This document shows, piece after piece, positions 24,401-32,500 of a DNA stretch of 58,787 nt; the first letter of the stretch is position 1; every line of letters begins with the position of its first letter. A program made the position numbers and the translations under genes. Source of the DNA: a virus; the IMG/VR virus record IMGVR_UViG_3300017767_000012, positions 1 through 58,787 of that record; one strand, written 5' to 3'. Below the pieces are notes generated by a model. The model searched no databases. It saw only the letters and a list, made by a program, of their open reading frames with translations, and had not been told where the DNA came from.

Positions 24401-27400
24401 TACCTTTGTTTAATACCGTTACACGCTGTACATATGGTGATCTTGATGTAATAGCAATACCAGGTTCATACTTGAACGCAAATCCTTCATTAGTTGCTGT
24501 ATTGAAGAACATATCAGCGATAGTCATGTCTTCAACGACTGATCTATCATTCAATAAGAATGCGTCTTTTTGTTTAGTAGCAGTTGTCGGTACAACCTTA
24601 GTAGCACGAAGACCGTTACCTTTAACTGTAACACCTGCAGGAACATATAATGGGAATGTTTCTTCATAGACACCACCACCAATATTCAATGTCTCATTTT
24701 CTCCTGTAACTAATGGAGAAACACCTACATTTAAACTAAATGATGTGGAATTTATTACAGTAACAGCAGTTGTTACTCCTGCAATAGGATCACCTACACG
24801 AGGGTAAGTATGCGAAGTTGCATTATTATCCTTTGTACATGTAAATGATATTGAATTGTTATCAAGAGTGATAGTATCAGCAGTTGATAATCCATGAGCA
24901 CTACCAAATGATAATATTAATTCTCCAGTATGCTCGTTATAAGTTGCTCCGTTGGGAGACTTTTGATTACCAGACTCAGCACCACTCTGAACATTAACTG
25001 CATCAGTAGCAGTACCTCCATTGTAAGTATGTGGATACTTATTAGAAATTCTTGATAGAGCATACTTGATAGATTTGAATGGTCTATCATCTGTACGACC
25101 ACGAGAAGGTTCGTTATCATCAACACCATGTGTGTCAACAAACCATACATCAGCACCAGGATTGACAGTAGCAATACCAATCTGTGCAGGTTCACGCCAA
25201 GTGATAGTTCCATCAGGATTGGTGCTCAGAATGTGCTGAGTATTGATACCAACAACTCCTGTGGAATCATATAGTGAAGTTACATAACCAGCATTTATTT
25301 TTGCATTAACTGCATCAAAGTTAGCAGCATCAATCGTAGTGATTGTAGCAGCAGTACCAACAATGTCTGTGATAATACCAGAGGTAATCTTGACATCTTT
25401 AAGATCAGCAGTCTCTGTGTCAAAGACTGTAATGGTTGCATAAGTACCAACTATTGATGTTACAACACCTGCTGTTATCTTAGCATTTACAATGTCACCT
25501 TCTGTGGCATCTATTATTGTAATTGTAGCAGCAGTACCAACAATATCGGTAACTGCTAATCCAGTAATATTTGTATTCTTAGCATCAAGAGTCTCTGTGT
25601 CAAAGACTGTAATGGTTGCATAAGTACCAACCAATGATGTGACAACACCAGCAGTAATCTTAGCATTTACTATATCTCCTTCAGTTGCATCAATCGTTGC
25701 GATTGTAGCAGCAGTACCAACAATGTCAGTAATGATACCAACAGTAATCTTGGCATTAACTGCATCAAGATTCTGTGCATCGATAGTAGTTATAGTCGCT
25801 GCAGTACCAACAATGTCAGTTACAGCAACTCCAGTAATGCTTATATTCTGAGCATCTAATGTCTCTACATCAAGAGTAGTGATTGTACCATAAGTACCAA
25901 CCAATGATGTGATAATACCAGAAGTAATCTTAGCATTTCTAATATCCGCATTAAAGAGATCAGAAGTTAATATCGTAGCAGCAGCAGAAACATTAATATC
26001 GGTTACAATACCAGATTGAATCGTAGCAGTAACTATATCTGCTTGTTCAAAATCAGCAACAGTAATAGTTGCATGAGTACCAACAAGATCAGTTACAACA
26101 CCAGCAGTGATCTTAGCATCTAAAATGTCTGCAGCATCTAAATGTGCAGTGCCATCAATGTAAATATCTCTCCACTGTACAGTAGGTTCACCTATATCAA
26201 GAGTATCATCAACAGTAGGATTCCACTTAAGATTAGACTCCCATGCCTCTCTTGATGTATTGTATTGAATAGTTTTGTCGGTAGTACCCTTAAGAATAAT
26301 ACCCCCATTATCGGCAGTCGCATCTGCATGGTTGCCAGTGGAACTAAAACCAAGTTCAATATTCTTATCAGTAACTTGAATTACAGAACTCTGAACAAAA
26401 CTTGTATTACCCTGAACTGTAAGATCGCCAACAACAGTAAGAGCACCACCAACACGAACATCGTCTTGGAAGTCAGCATCTTGGAAGGTTACATATGTAC
26501 CAACTAAAGATGTTACTAAACCAGTTGTAATCTTGATATCAGAAGCATCAACAAACTCAAAGTCTGCTGTATTATAAGTTACACCAAAACCAGTAATCGA
26601 TGTTACAACACCAGTTACAGTCTTTAGTACATTAATATCTGCATCATCAGCATCGAATGTAGTGATAGTTGCATATGTACCAACTATAGATGTGATAACA
26701 CCAGAAGTTATTTTTACATCAGAAAGATCAGCAGTCTCAGTATCAAGTATCGCTATTGTAGCACCAGTACCAACAAGATCCGTTACGATACCTGCTGTTA
26801 TCTTAGCTGCTAAAATATCTGCATTTACAAAATCTACATTAGTAATCGTTGCAGCAGTACCAACAGTATCTGTGATAATACCAGACTGAATCTTAGCATT
26901 TGTAATTGCAAAATCAGTTGCTAAACCAGCAGTTACTTTGATGTCTTCTATACCAAGATTATCTACATCAAGAGTTGGTACAGTTGTAACACCAGAAATA
27001 ACTGTATTACCAGTACCCTTATCGACAATCAATACACCACCGACATCGAGCAATCCGAATGGTCGAGTAGTTCCTATTCCAACATAACCTAATTGATTTC
27101 CATCAATCCAGTTTCCAAGTGAACTACCGATAGTAAGTTGATTATCACTCTTAGCAATTGCAACATCTCTTTCATATCCAATTATGACATTACCACTACC
27201 AGTTGTTACATCACCAGCAGAATAACCAATCGCAATATTTCTACTACCATCTACACTGAATAATGAATATGGACCTATGGCAATGTTTTTGCTTTGTTGC
27301 CTTGCACCAGTACCACCACTTAGGAAACGACCATTGATACTACTTACAGTACCAGTAAGAGTTTGGAATCCAAATGGTATAGTAAATGTGTCATTTAAAA

Positions 27401-28550
27401 CATATCCGTCACCTGGAGATATTACATCAATTCCTGTGACCAGACCAGTAGCACCAGTCTGAAGTCTTACTATTAAACCTTCACCAGATCCACTTGTTTC
27501 TGTTACATCAGTAGATTCATCATGATTAGCAATAGCAGTTTGCTGACCAATTGAAATGCTTAAAGTAACACCATCCACAACAGGGAAAGTGTCACCATAC
27601 ATTGCTTGATTACCAAGAGCAATGTTTTCATCGTTACCACTAGATGATAAAGCAAAACCTACCTTATCACCAACCATTAAGTTCTTGGTACCTTGTAGTC
27701 TATAACCTGCAAAGTTACCAACAACAATATTAGATTCTAATTCATCAGCGTTATTCCCAGTACCTGCATTTTGTAATGCACTGGCACCAATCGCTATATT
27801 TCGTCTGTTAGCAGTCGATTGACCCATACCAGTGGCAGCATAGTCACCGATGAATATTGATCCATCAGCACTACTAATACCAGATGCAGTCTCACGACCA
27901 ATCTTAATTAAATTTCTAGAGAAGTCAAGATTATTGGTAAGCGTAGTTATACCAGTAATCTCTACATTATTAGCAGTAAGAGCATGTCCTACATTGACCT
28001 GAACATAGTTAGCACTTGTTCCTGTTAAGGTAGTAACAAGTCCTGATACTGTATACAGATTATCAATCGCACCATCAACAATGGTTGCTTTAGTATTGAA
28101 GATGGTGGCAATTGTACCAACACCTGTTATATTAATATTTCTACCAGTTACTTCATCATATACTAAATCTCCAGTAACATTTAAGTTACCACCAACATAA
28201 AAATCTCCTTGGTTAGTACCAACTCCAGCGTTATGGAAATCAGTTATTACAGACCAAGATTTTACCTTAGCATTAGCATCTAAGATAAGTGCTTTAGATG
28301 CTTCCCTGTTACCGTAGTTAGCAGGACTTTCTGGTATTAGACTAGTATAATATTCACCACCGATTACAATCGGAGCTGCTGTAGGACCTGCAGGGTTACC
28401 AATATATAATTTCTTATAGGATTTACCAGCACCAACATCACTGGTATCGTAAGTATAAACAAGTTCACCAAAAGATACACCAGTACCGACTGGTGCAATA
28501 TTAGGAGGCGAAGTTCCTAGAGTTCTTTTTAATAGTAGGGTAGCTGACAC
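21429..28550 (-). CDS. Giant modular tail-fibre-like structural protein (2373 aa)
   Basis: It lies where T4 has gp12/fibritin, between the gp10-region genes and gp13. Modules in order (approximate residues): N-terminal attachment region 1-200; YadA-head-like NIAIGxxA repeats 220-500 (NIAIGASALQ, NIAIGYSAGD, NVIIGYERD); about 15 beta repeats of 30 residues (xITxGxVTDIVGTAATIT) mainly at 520-1105, interrupted by a GGIILKGTTDKTIQYNTS segment at about 720-810; a single Cys/YPR module near 1205-1285; a right-handed beta-helix-like part at about 1130-1475; a LamG/concanavalin-like domain at about 1548-1738 (FTIEFWAYSNT, VWKHYAVARGG, GWIDEVRIERGVAKYT); then further fibre repeats. It ends GNPIWSNSIDGGTF. 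The likely role is host-surface binding as a trimer. No enzyme motif is visible. Fibre identity is inferred from architecture. Confidence 0.88.
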   Translation of the reverse strand: MSATLLLKRTLGTSPPNIAPVGTGVSFGELVYTYDTSDVGAGKSYKKLYIGNPAGPTAAPIVIGGEYYTSLIPESPANYGNREASKALILDANAKVKSWSVITDFHNAGVGTNQGDFYVGGNLNVTGDLVYDEVTGRNINITGVGTIATIFNTKATIVDGAIDNLYTVSGLVTTLTGTSANYVQVNVGHALTANNVEITGITTLTNNLDFSRNLIKIGRETASGISSADGSIFIGDYAATGMGQSTANRRNIAIGASALQNAGTGNNADELESNIVVGNFAGYRLQGTKNLMVGDKVGFALSSSGNDENIALGNQAMYGDTFPVVDGVTLSISIGQQTAIANHDESTDVTETSGSGEGLIVRLQTGATGLVTGIDVISPGDGYVLNDTFTIPFGFQTLTGTVSSINGRFLSGGTGARQQSKNIAIGPYSLFSVDGSRNIAIGYSAGDVTTGSGNVIIGYERDVAIAKSDNQLTIGSSLGNWIDGNQLGYVGIGTTRPFGLLDVGGVLIVDKGTGNTVISGVTTVPTLDVDNLGIEDIKVTAGLATDFAITNAKIQSGIITDTVGTAATITNVDFVNADILAAKITAGIVTDLVGTGATIAILDTETADLSDVKITSGVITSIVGTYATITTFDADDADINVLKTVTGVVTSITGFGVTYNTADFEFVDASDIKITTGLVTSLVGTYVTFQDADFQDDVRVGGALTVVGDLTVQGNTSFVQSSVIQVTDKNIELGFSSTGNHADATADNGGIILKGTTDKTIQYNTSREAWESNLKWNPTVDDTLDIGEPTVQWRDIYIDGTAHLDAADILDAKITAGVVTDLVGTHATITVADFEQADIVTATIQSGIVTDINVSAAATILTSDLFNADIRNAKITSGIITSLVGTYGTITTLDVETLDAQNISITGVAVTDIVGTAATITTIDAQNLDAVNAKITVGIITDIVGTAATIATIDATEGDIVNAKITAGVVTSLVGTYATITVFDTETLDAKNTNITGLAVTDIVGTAATITIIDATEGDIVNAKITAGVVTSIVGTYATITVFDTETADLKDVKITSGIITDIVGTAATITTIDAANFDAVNAKINAGYVTSLYDSTGVVGINTQHILSTNPDGTITWREPAQIGIATVNPGADVWFVDTHGVDDNEPSRGRTDDRPFKSIKYALSRISNKYPHTYNGGTATDAVNVQSGAESGNQKSPNGATYNEHTGELILSFGSAHGLSTADTITLDNNSISFTCTKDNNATSHTYPRVGDPIAGVTTAVTVINSTSFSLNVGVSPLVTGENETLNIGGGVYEETFPLYVPAGVTVKGNGLRATKVVPTTATKQKDAFLLNDRSVVEDMTIADMFFNTATNEGFAFKYEPGIAITSRSPYVQRVTVLNKGSNVTATDPYGYASADSPPSSYISGGGAFIDGSEVQSGSLEAAMLFNECTFIVPNSQGVVMTNGARVEYLNAFTYFSSEAIKGISGTAGISSTGQTRLRLSGITTVGVGNTITVFDTDGSTGLGTAVVASYDGTYLGVTGKQTGFEVLNARTAKSITFNDGAQLDTTVKKFGSAALKLDGSNDSISVPSSGDIGFGTNTDFTIEFWAYSNTTGLSSATLFDLRDNGSDTNGLSLAYRAAGEVDLRVGTTTAITGSGAGIATGVWKHYAVARGGTNTRLFVDGTQRGIKTSDTTDYGASKGIVFGADFDGASNNVTGWIDEVRIERGVAKYTANFTAPTTAPTGDKDTVLLLHFDGSTGIKTTTDDVIRNQDIRITQPNSGVGTATKVILADYSQFGADMRSVGCAVEYGQKGVVADGDGVSLRMFALNFNHVGAGSDITNDPNLAIQANEVTEVNGGDVSYVSIDQKGDFRVGEAFYVDQENGTVSFSQQVTSLQALSSLVITDGTDSSTVTPTSGTFGNIQIAGNNIESTSGDINIDPAGSGDINITGDVNVLGILTATTIQLDAFQKGDTSVALSDSGSDGTIRLSTDNVEAMRVDANQKIGIGTAAVRDRLDVLDTARFERINVTGVSTFAGAADFNGDVDVDGHTELDDLNVSGVGTIATFDTETADLKTVKITSGIATDLVGTAATITTIDVTEGDILNAKINAGVITSLTLTDSQVSGIVTYADNAAAHFGDGGDLKIYHNPSFGSYIDDSGTGALAIRSNEIQLQKYTGETLANFTADGSVKLFHNNGPRLETLGAGVSVSGELQTGTLLVSTDAVVSAGMTVVGITTFNDDVFIAGNLNVIGDLIYDETNSRNLNVSGIATIAAMIITGVTTSKNIQIGTATSTTKITTTSGKLVLESFEDQVDVNDNLQVVGYGTFRDGLYYPDSANGIGYSGPNGIAYFDATGKIVSGLSTVGFLTVSEYVLTTNASGNPIWSNSIDGGTF
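25260..26990 (-). repeat. Tandem ~90-bp coding repeats in the fibre gene
   Basis: The DNA repeats with a period of about 83-96 bases (for example GCAGCAGTACCAACAAT on the plus strand recurs through 25.35-25.81 kb). In protein this is ITxGVVTSLVGTYATIT-xxDxxxxDxxN. About 10 units lie at 25.26-26.13 kb, 5 at 26.48-26.93 kb, and 2 outlying units at 22.2-22.45 kb. Some neighbouring units are nearly identical, consistent with recent duplication. Confidence 0.9.
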
Positions 28551-28762
28551 TAGTAGATACCCCCATCAATGATTGCTGCAGGGAAACTTTTCGTAGTGAT
28601 AAAGTTGCTTGTTGCAGCATCGTATACAAGCAAACTTCCGTCTTCGAGATTGCTTGAGTTAACATCAGACAGCAAAGATAATCGTCCACCTGAACCTCCA
28701 CCAAGAGATCCACTGGCGATTACTTTTACCTGATTGCCTGTACCTATTCTGAGAGATGGCAT
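28550..28762 (-). CDS. Small protein resembling a fibre C-terminal module (70 aa)
   Basis: 70 aa: MPSLRIGTGNQVKVIASGS, a Gly-rich turn, LSLLSDVNSSNLEDGSLLVYDAATSNF, ending AAIIDGGIY. The segment SDVN...DGSLLVYD...F is like the final domain of many phage fibres, and its last residues (IDGG-I-Y) echo the end of the adjacent fibre (IDGG-T-F). It is coupled to the fibre gene by ATGA overlap. It may be a separate tip or assembly subunit; this is inferred. Confidence 0.8.
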   Translation of the reverse strand: MPSLRIGTGNQVKVIASGSLGGGSGGRLSLLSDVNSSNLEDGSLLVYDAATSNFITTKSFPAAIIDGGIY

Positions 28763-28764
28763 GG

Positions 28765-29103
28765 TTACCTTGTGACTCCTACTCTAACTAGGATCATACC
28801 CTCAACGACCTTATATTTGTAACCAGATGCGTCGCTCAAAAGAACATCATATACATAACGGCCAGGTTTTATTTCAACTGTTTCAGTCGAACCCAAAGAA
28901 ATTTGAATTTGACCTTCATCAGGGTCGGTAATTGTAGATGCAAAGGAAACAGATGTGGTTGATCCAGCCCACTTTCTCATTTGGGATGTACAAGTGTAGT
29001 TATTCAGGTTCAAAAATGTTCCTGTGTCACTATCACCCAAGCTAAAACCGTGCTGAAAATCTACACCAGCTTCTATTTGAAGATTTGCAATGTAGACGGC
29101 CAT
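28765..29103 (-). CDS. Small beta-rich tail-associated protein (112 aa)
   Basis: 112 aa. MAVYIANLQIEAGVDFQHGF, then strands such as FLNLNNYTCTSQMRKW, QIQISLGSTETVEIKPGRYV and YDVLLSDASGYKYKVVEGMI. The arrangement resembles the immunoglobulin-like N-terminal domain of baseplate upper proteins (BppU type), which accept fuel the binding of fibres to baseplates. It stands between the coiled-coil genes and the fibre genes, consistent with a fibre adaptor. The domain likeness is by eye. Confidence 0.8.
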   Translation of the reverse strand: MAVYIANLQIEAGVDFQHGFSLGDSDTGTFLNLNNYTCTSQMRKWAGSTTSVSFASTITDPDEGQIQISLGSTETVEIKPGRYVYDVLLSDASGYKYKVVEGMILVRVGVTR

Positions 29104-29132
29104 CTGTTAACAACATTCGAGATTATCCTATA

Positions 29133-29300
29133 CTATGTATTTAGTTTCCTCAATTCCTGCAGCACCTGAAGTAGCGTCATTTTTATCTCTGCCATTTCAG
29201 ATTTTAATGATTGCATGTCACTTTCCTGTTTAGTTGGGGTATCAACCTCAGTGAAACCGTGGTATTTCAGGAATTCAGAATGCGGACTTCTACCATTCAT
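29133..29300 (-). CDS. Small coiled-coil protein (55 aa)
   Basis: ATG at 29300 overlaps the stop of the upstream 70-aa gene (ATGA); TAG at 29133. It encodes MNGRSPHSEFLKYHGFTEVD, then a predicted coiled coil (MQSLKSEMAEIKMTLLQVL, QELRKLNT). The upstream neighbour has the same plan (short Pro-containing head, coiled-coil tail), so the pair may interact or be distant duplicates. Function unknown; tail context. Confidence 0.75.
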   Translation of the reverse strand: MNGRSPHSEFLKYHGFTEVDTPTKQESDMQSLKSEMAEIKMTLLQVLQELRKLNT

Positions 29301-29509
29301 AATTTACTTGCTATTTTTGATAACATATCTTTTATGTCAGATATGTCTTTCTTCATATTATCTATCTCTAATCTTTCCATCTTTTTTTGGGAGTTTCTTT
29401 GCTGGTAAGCAGCGAAAGAGGAACTATCAGTATTAATGATAGCTCCTGTGTTTTTATCTCGACAAAAATTAGGATGTCCTTCAACTGGGATTAACGATGA
29501 TTTGGTCAT
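29297..29509 (-). CDS. Small coiled-coil protein (70 aa)
   Basis: 70 aa: MTKSSLIPVEGHPNFCRDKN, TGAIINTDSSSFAAYQQRN, then a coiled coil (MERLEIDNMKKDISDIKDML, SKIASKL). I recognise the type from cyanophage tail regions, where it is common but unassigned. Coupled to the DUF4815 gene by ATGA overlap and to the 55-aa gene after it. Confidence 0.8.
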   Translation of the reverse strand: MTKSSLIPVEGHPNFCRDKNTGAIINTDSSSFAAYQQRNSQKKMERLEIDNMKKDISDIKDMLSKIASKL

Positions 29510-32500
29510 GCTACTGCGATCACTCTTAGGTTTTTAATCACAGGATATTTAGATTGGTTAGTCCCTGTAAAGACTATCTTAATCTGGAATCCAGTGAAAC
29601 TAGGGAGATTGTCTACTGTATACTGATATTCACGATAAACAGTATCATCAGGTGGAATAAAGAGATCTGGTAGACCGCTATTATTCTTGGGATCAATAAT
29701 TTGATCACCAACACCATCTCCATCTATATCTACGAGGTTTAAGAAGCCAGGAAATAATTCAAATCCTGGTGTAACTTCGCTAGAATCTGCTCTTAGAGTA
29801 CTATGTAGAACTCTGAAATCAGTTGTTGGTGGTCTACGACTATCGAAGATCACTTTTAATGATGTAGCAGGATTCTTAATGTAGATAGGATTAGACATGT
29901 AGTAAGAAGCATGTGGATCGTTAAATCTTTGCTTCGCTCTAGGGTCAGTTAGATAATCTGTTATTGGGGCATTTAGTCTGTTCTCATAGAATAGAGAAGA
30001 GGCACCCTCAAGATCAACAGTAGGTGAGTTGTAATCATCTCCACCGTTATCTAATTCAACAGTAATTGTATGCGATTTAGATCTAGTAATAGAACCTAAT
30101 TTATTAGATTCATTAACTCTAGCAGCAATAATTCTTGTTGATTCTAACTGATTAATTCTATTCAGTCCTATGTTTTCAAAACCAGCATCTACAAATGATG
30201 CTTCACCACCATCAACAGATGTACCCGAAATACTCCTCAATTGGAGCGAAAGGAAATCTGTAGATCCAAAGGTGGTTGCTTGTAATAAAGGTCTTACAGC
30301 GTCATACTGAATGTTCTTAGAAGCATAAACAGAGTTACCACCACCAGATGCTTCTTCAGCAACCGAGAGTTGTGGAATATTGTTAGTATTGTCATCAGTG
30401 CCTCTGCTAGTTCCTCTATCGATTTTGATGTAATATTCATCAATACCAACTTGAGAAGTTTCGACACTATGCTCTGTATTAATTCTTGTTAAAGAAATAC
30501 CATTTAACTCATACTTGGTGACAACATCACCTTTAATATGATTTAAAGCATTGGTTCCATTAGAACCTCTGACTACACCACCAAGACTAGAAATACCAAC
30601 ACTAGTGTAAGATATAATCTCACTATTCATGAAAGCATACCCAGTATTAGCAGCACTAACTACAGCACCTTCAAACTCAGCAAACTGACTTGTTGATGCA
30701 ATAGAAATACTAGTTTCATTAGAAGCAACATCTACACTCAATTCTGTAGGAAGAACATCAGATTTGGCATCAGAAATGATAACCTTATTACCTGTTCCAT
30801 ACATTCCATGATTTCTATGATCTACCTTAAGGTACTCACCTGTGTAGTTTCCTCCTTGCTCGTCATATTGCCATATGTCAAGTCCAGAATCTATAACTGA
30901 ACCAGTGCTATGAACATAAGTTAAATCATTAGAAGTTACATCGAATTCCTGTGCCTGAACATTTGTTAGATACAGAGTATCAACTCCCGATATAGAACTA
31001 ATAGCAACACGAGCACCAGAACCAGCATTACCTGTACCTGCAGTTGCAAGTCCAATAATATCACCAACTTTGTAACCATTACCATCATTTACTACAGTAG
31101 CAGCAGTGATAGCAGATAGTCCAGCTGAAACAGTGACATTTAAAGTTAGTCCAGAACCATCTCCAGTAATATTGTAAGTACTGACTGGGTTTGTAGGAGT
31201 TCCATGTCCTGTACCACCAGTTAGAATACCAATAGTACCATCAACTGGTCCTCCTTGATCATCAACAAATGCATAGCGATGAGACTGATTACTCTCACTA
31301 ATCTTTCTTCCCTGAGTAAATACAGTTCCAATTAATCCAGCATTAGTTGTGGTAGTAATACCAATCTTAGCTTTCTTAGGAAGACCTGTAATAGGGTTGA
31401 AGTTTAGAGGAGGAACTTGACTATTATTTGGTTCAATAGGTGGATTAAAGAATGTTAATAATCCTCTATTTGCTGTATACTTTGCTCTATAAAGTTTGAA
31501 TGTCAAATCTTCAAACTGAGATGGAGTCCAAGTAGATCCGTTCTGAGATTTAAAGAGTGAACCCATAGCAAATTGCTGTGAGTAAATCTTACCTTGAGCA
31601 GAAGGAAGAGTCTGTTGGTTCAGAGCTTTCTGACCCATTTCACCACAGAATACTTCATACTCATCACTATCTGATAATAGAACAATAGCAAATTGTGAAC
31701 TAGGTTCTAAGTAAACAGGCGATGGGAAAACAATAGTTGTTGCTACACTACCATCAGTAGATGTTGTTATGTCAGATGGACGCAATGTTACCATTGCATT
31801 TCTATGAATAATATTAAGTGTAGGTAAACCTAACTCAACTGTTCTAATCTGAATATTTACTGGAGTTGTACCAGAAGTAACTTGGGAAAAGAAAACATCA
31901 AGTTTAGTAATCCATGCACCTTCAGGTCCAGTGATAATAGATTGTGCAAGAGGGTCTCTATCTCTCTCACGAATAATTGTATTAGTACGCTGAATAACCC
32001 TTGTTATGTTATTAACAACAGTTCTAGTTCTGTCAATAACTCTAGTGTTATTGATAATAACAGGGGGTGGTGGAGGTGGAGGTGGTGGGGGTAAGGGGTC
32101 GGATCTTTGTATATCAATCGTCGATAGATTAGTTACTGTGGTAGTTTCTAGAGTTGTAATTCTAACATCAGTCTGAACAAGTCGTGTAGTACCAGTTGCT
32201 AAGAATCTACCAATACCACTAGAAATTAATGTGCTGCCTGGTAAAGGAGTGGCATTTGTTTCACTGGAAGTTAATTTAAAGTCTCTGTTACCAGATCTAA
32301 TTCTTACCTGAGGTATAGGAGTTGCATTGGGATCTCTAATCCACATTGCACCAATTAAATCACCAAAGTTATCAGAAACTAATCTTACTCTTGCTACACT
32401 TGCTTGAGCACCACTGGTCAATCCTCTAAGAACCATATTAGTTGGTGCAAATCCAAAGAACGCTCCTTGTGCTTGCTCACAGAGTCCAACAGTATCAATA

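Noticed and set aside
21760-26889. Several plus-strand frames of 70-112 codons inside the fibre gene, such as 22288-22605, 25639-25851 and 26662-26889.
   Set aside because: They are reverse-complement shadows of the repetitive fibre coding sequence; their own repetitive Val/Ala/Pro-rich translations mirror the 30-residue repeats, and no start signals precede them.
25260-26990. Regular ~90-bp DNA repeats that could suggest a CRISPR array.
   Set aside because: Unit length is a multiple of three with variable third bases, no palindromic repeat and no distinct spacers; it is a coding repeat.
28501-28713. A 70-codon minus-strand frame overlapping the 70-aa gene at 28550-28762.
   Set aside because: It lies in another phase across the gene junction, has no coupling to neighbours, and its translation lacks the fibre-like sense of the accepted frame.
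29138-29144. CTAAATA on the minus strand before the 112-aa gene, a possible late promoter.
   Set aside because: It is formed by sense codons at the end of the 55-aa gene (KLNT then stop) and lacks the T/A/G-ATAAATA form of the other sites; could be chance.
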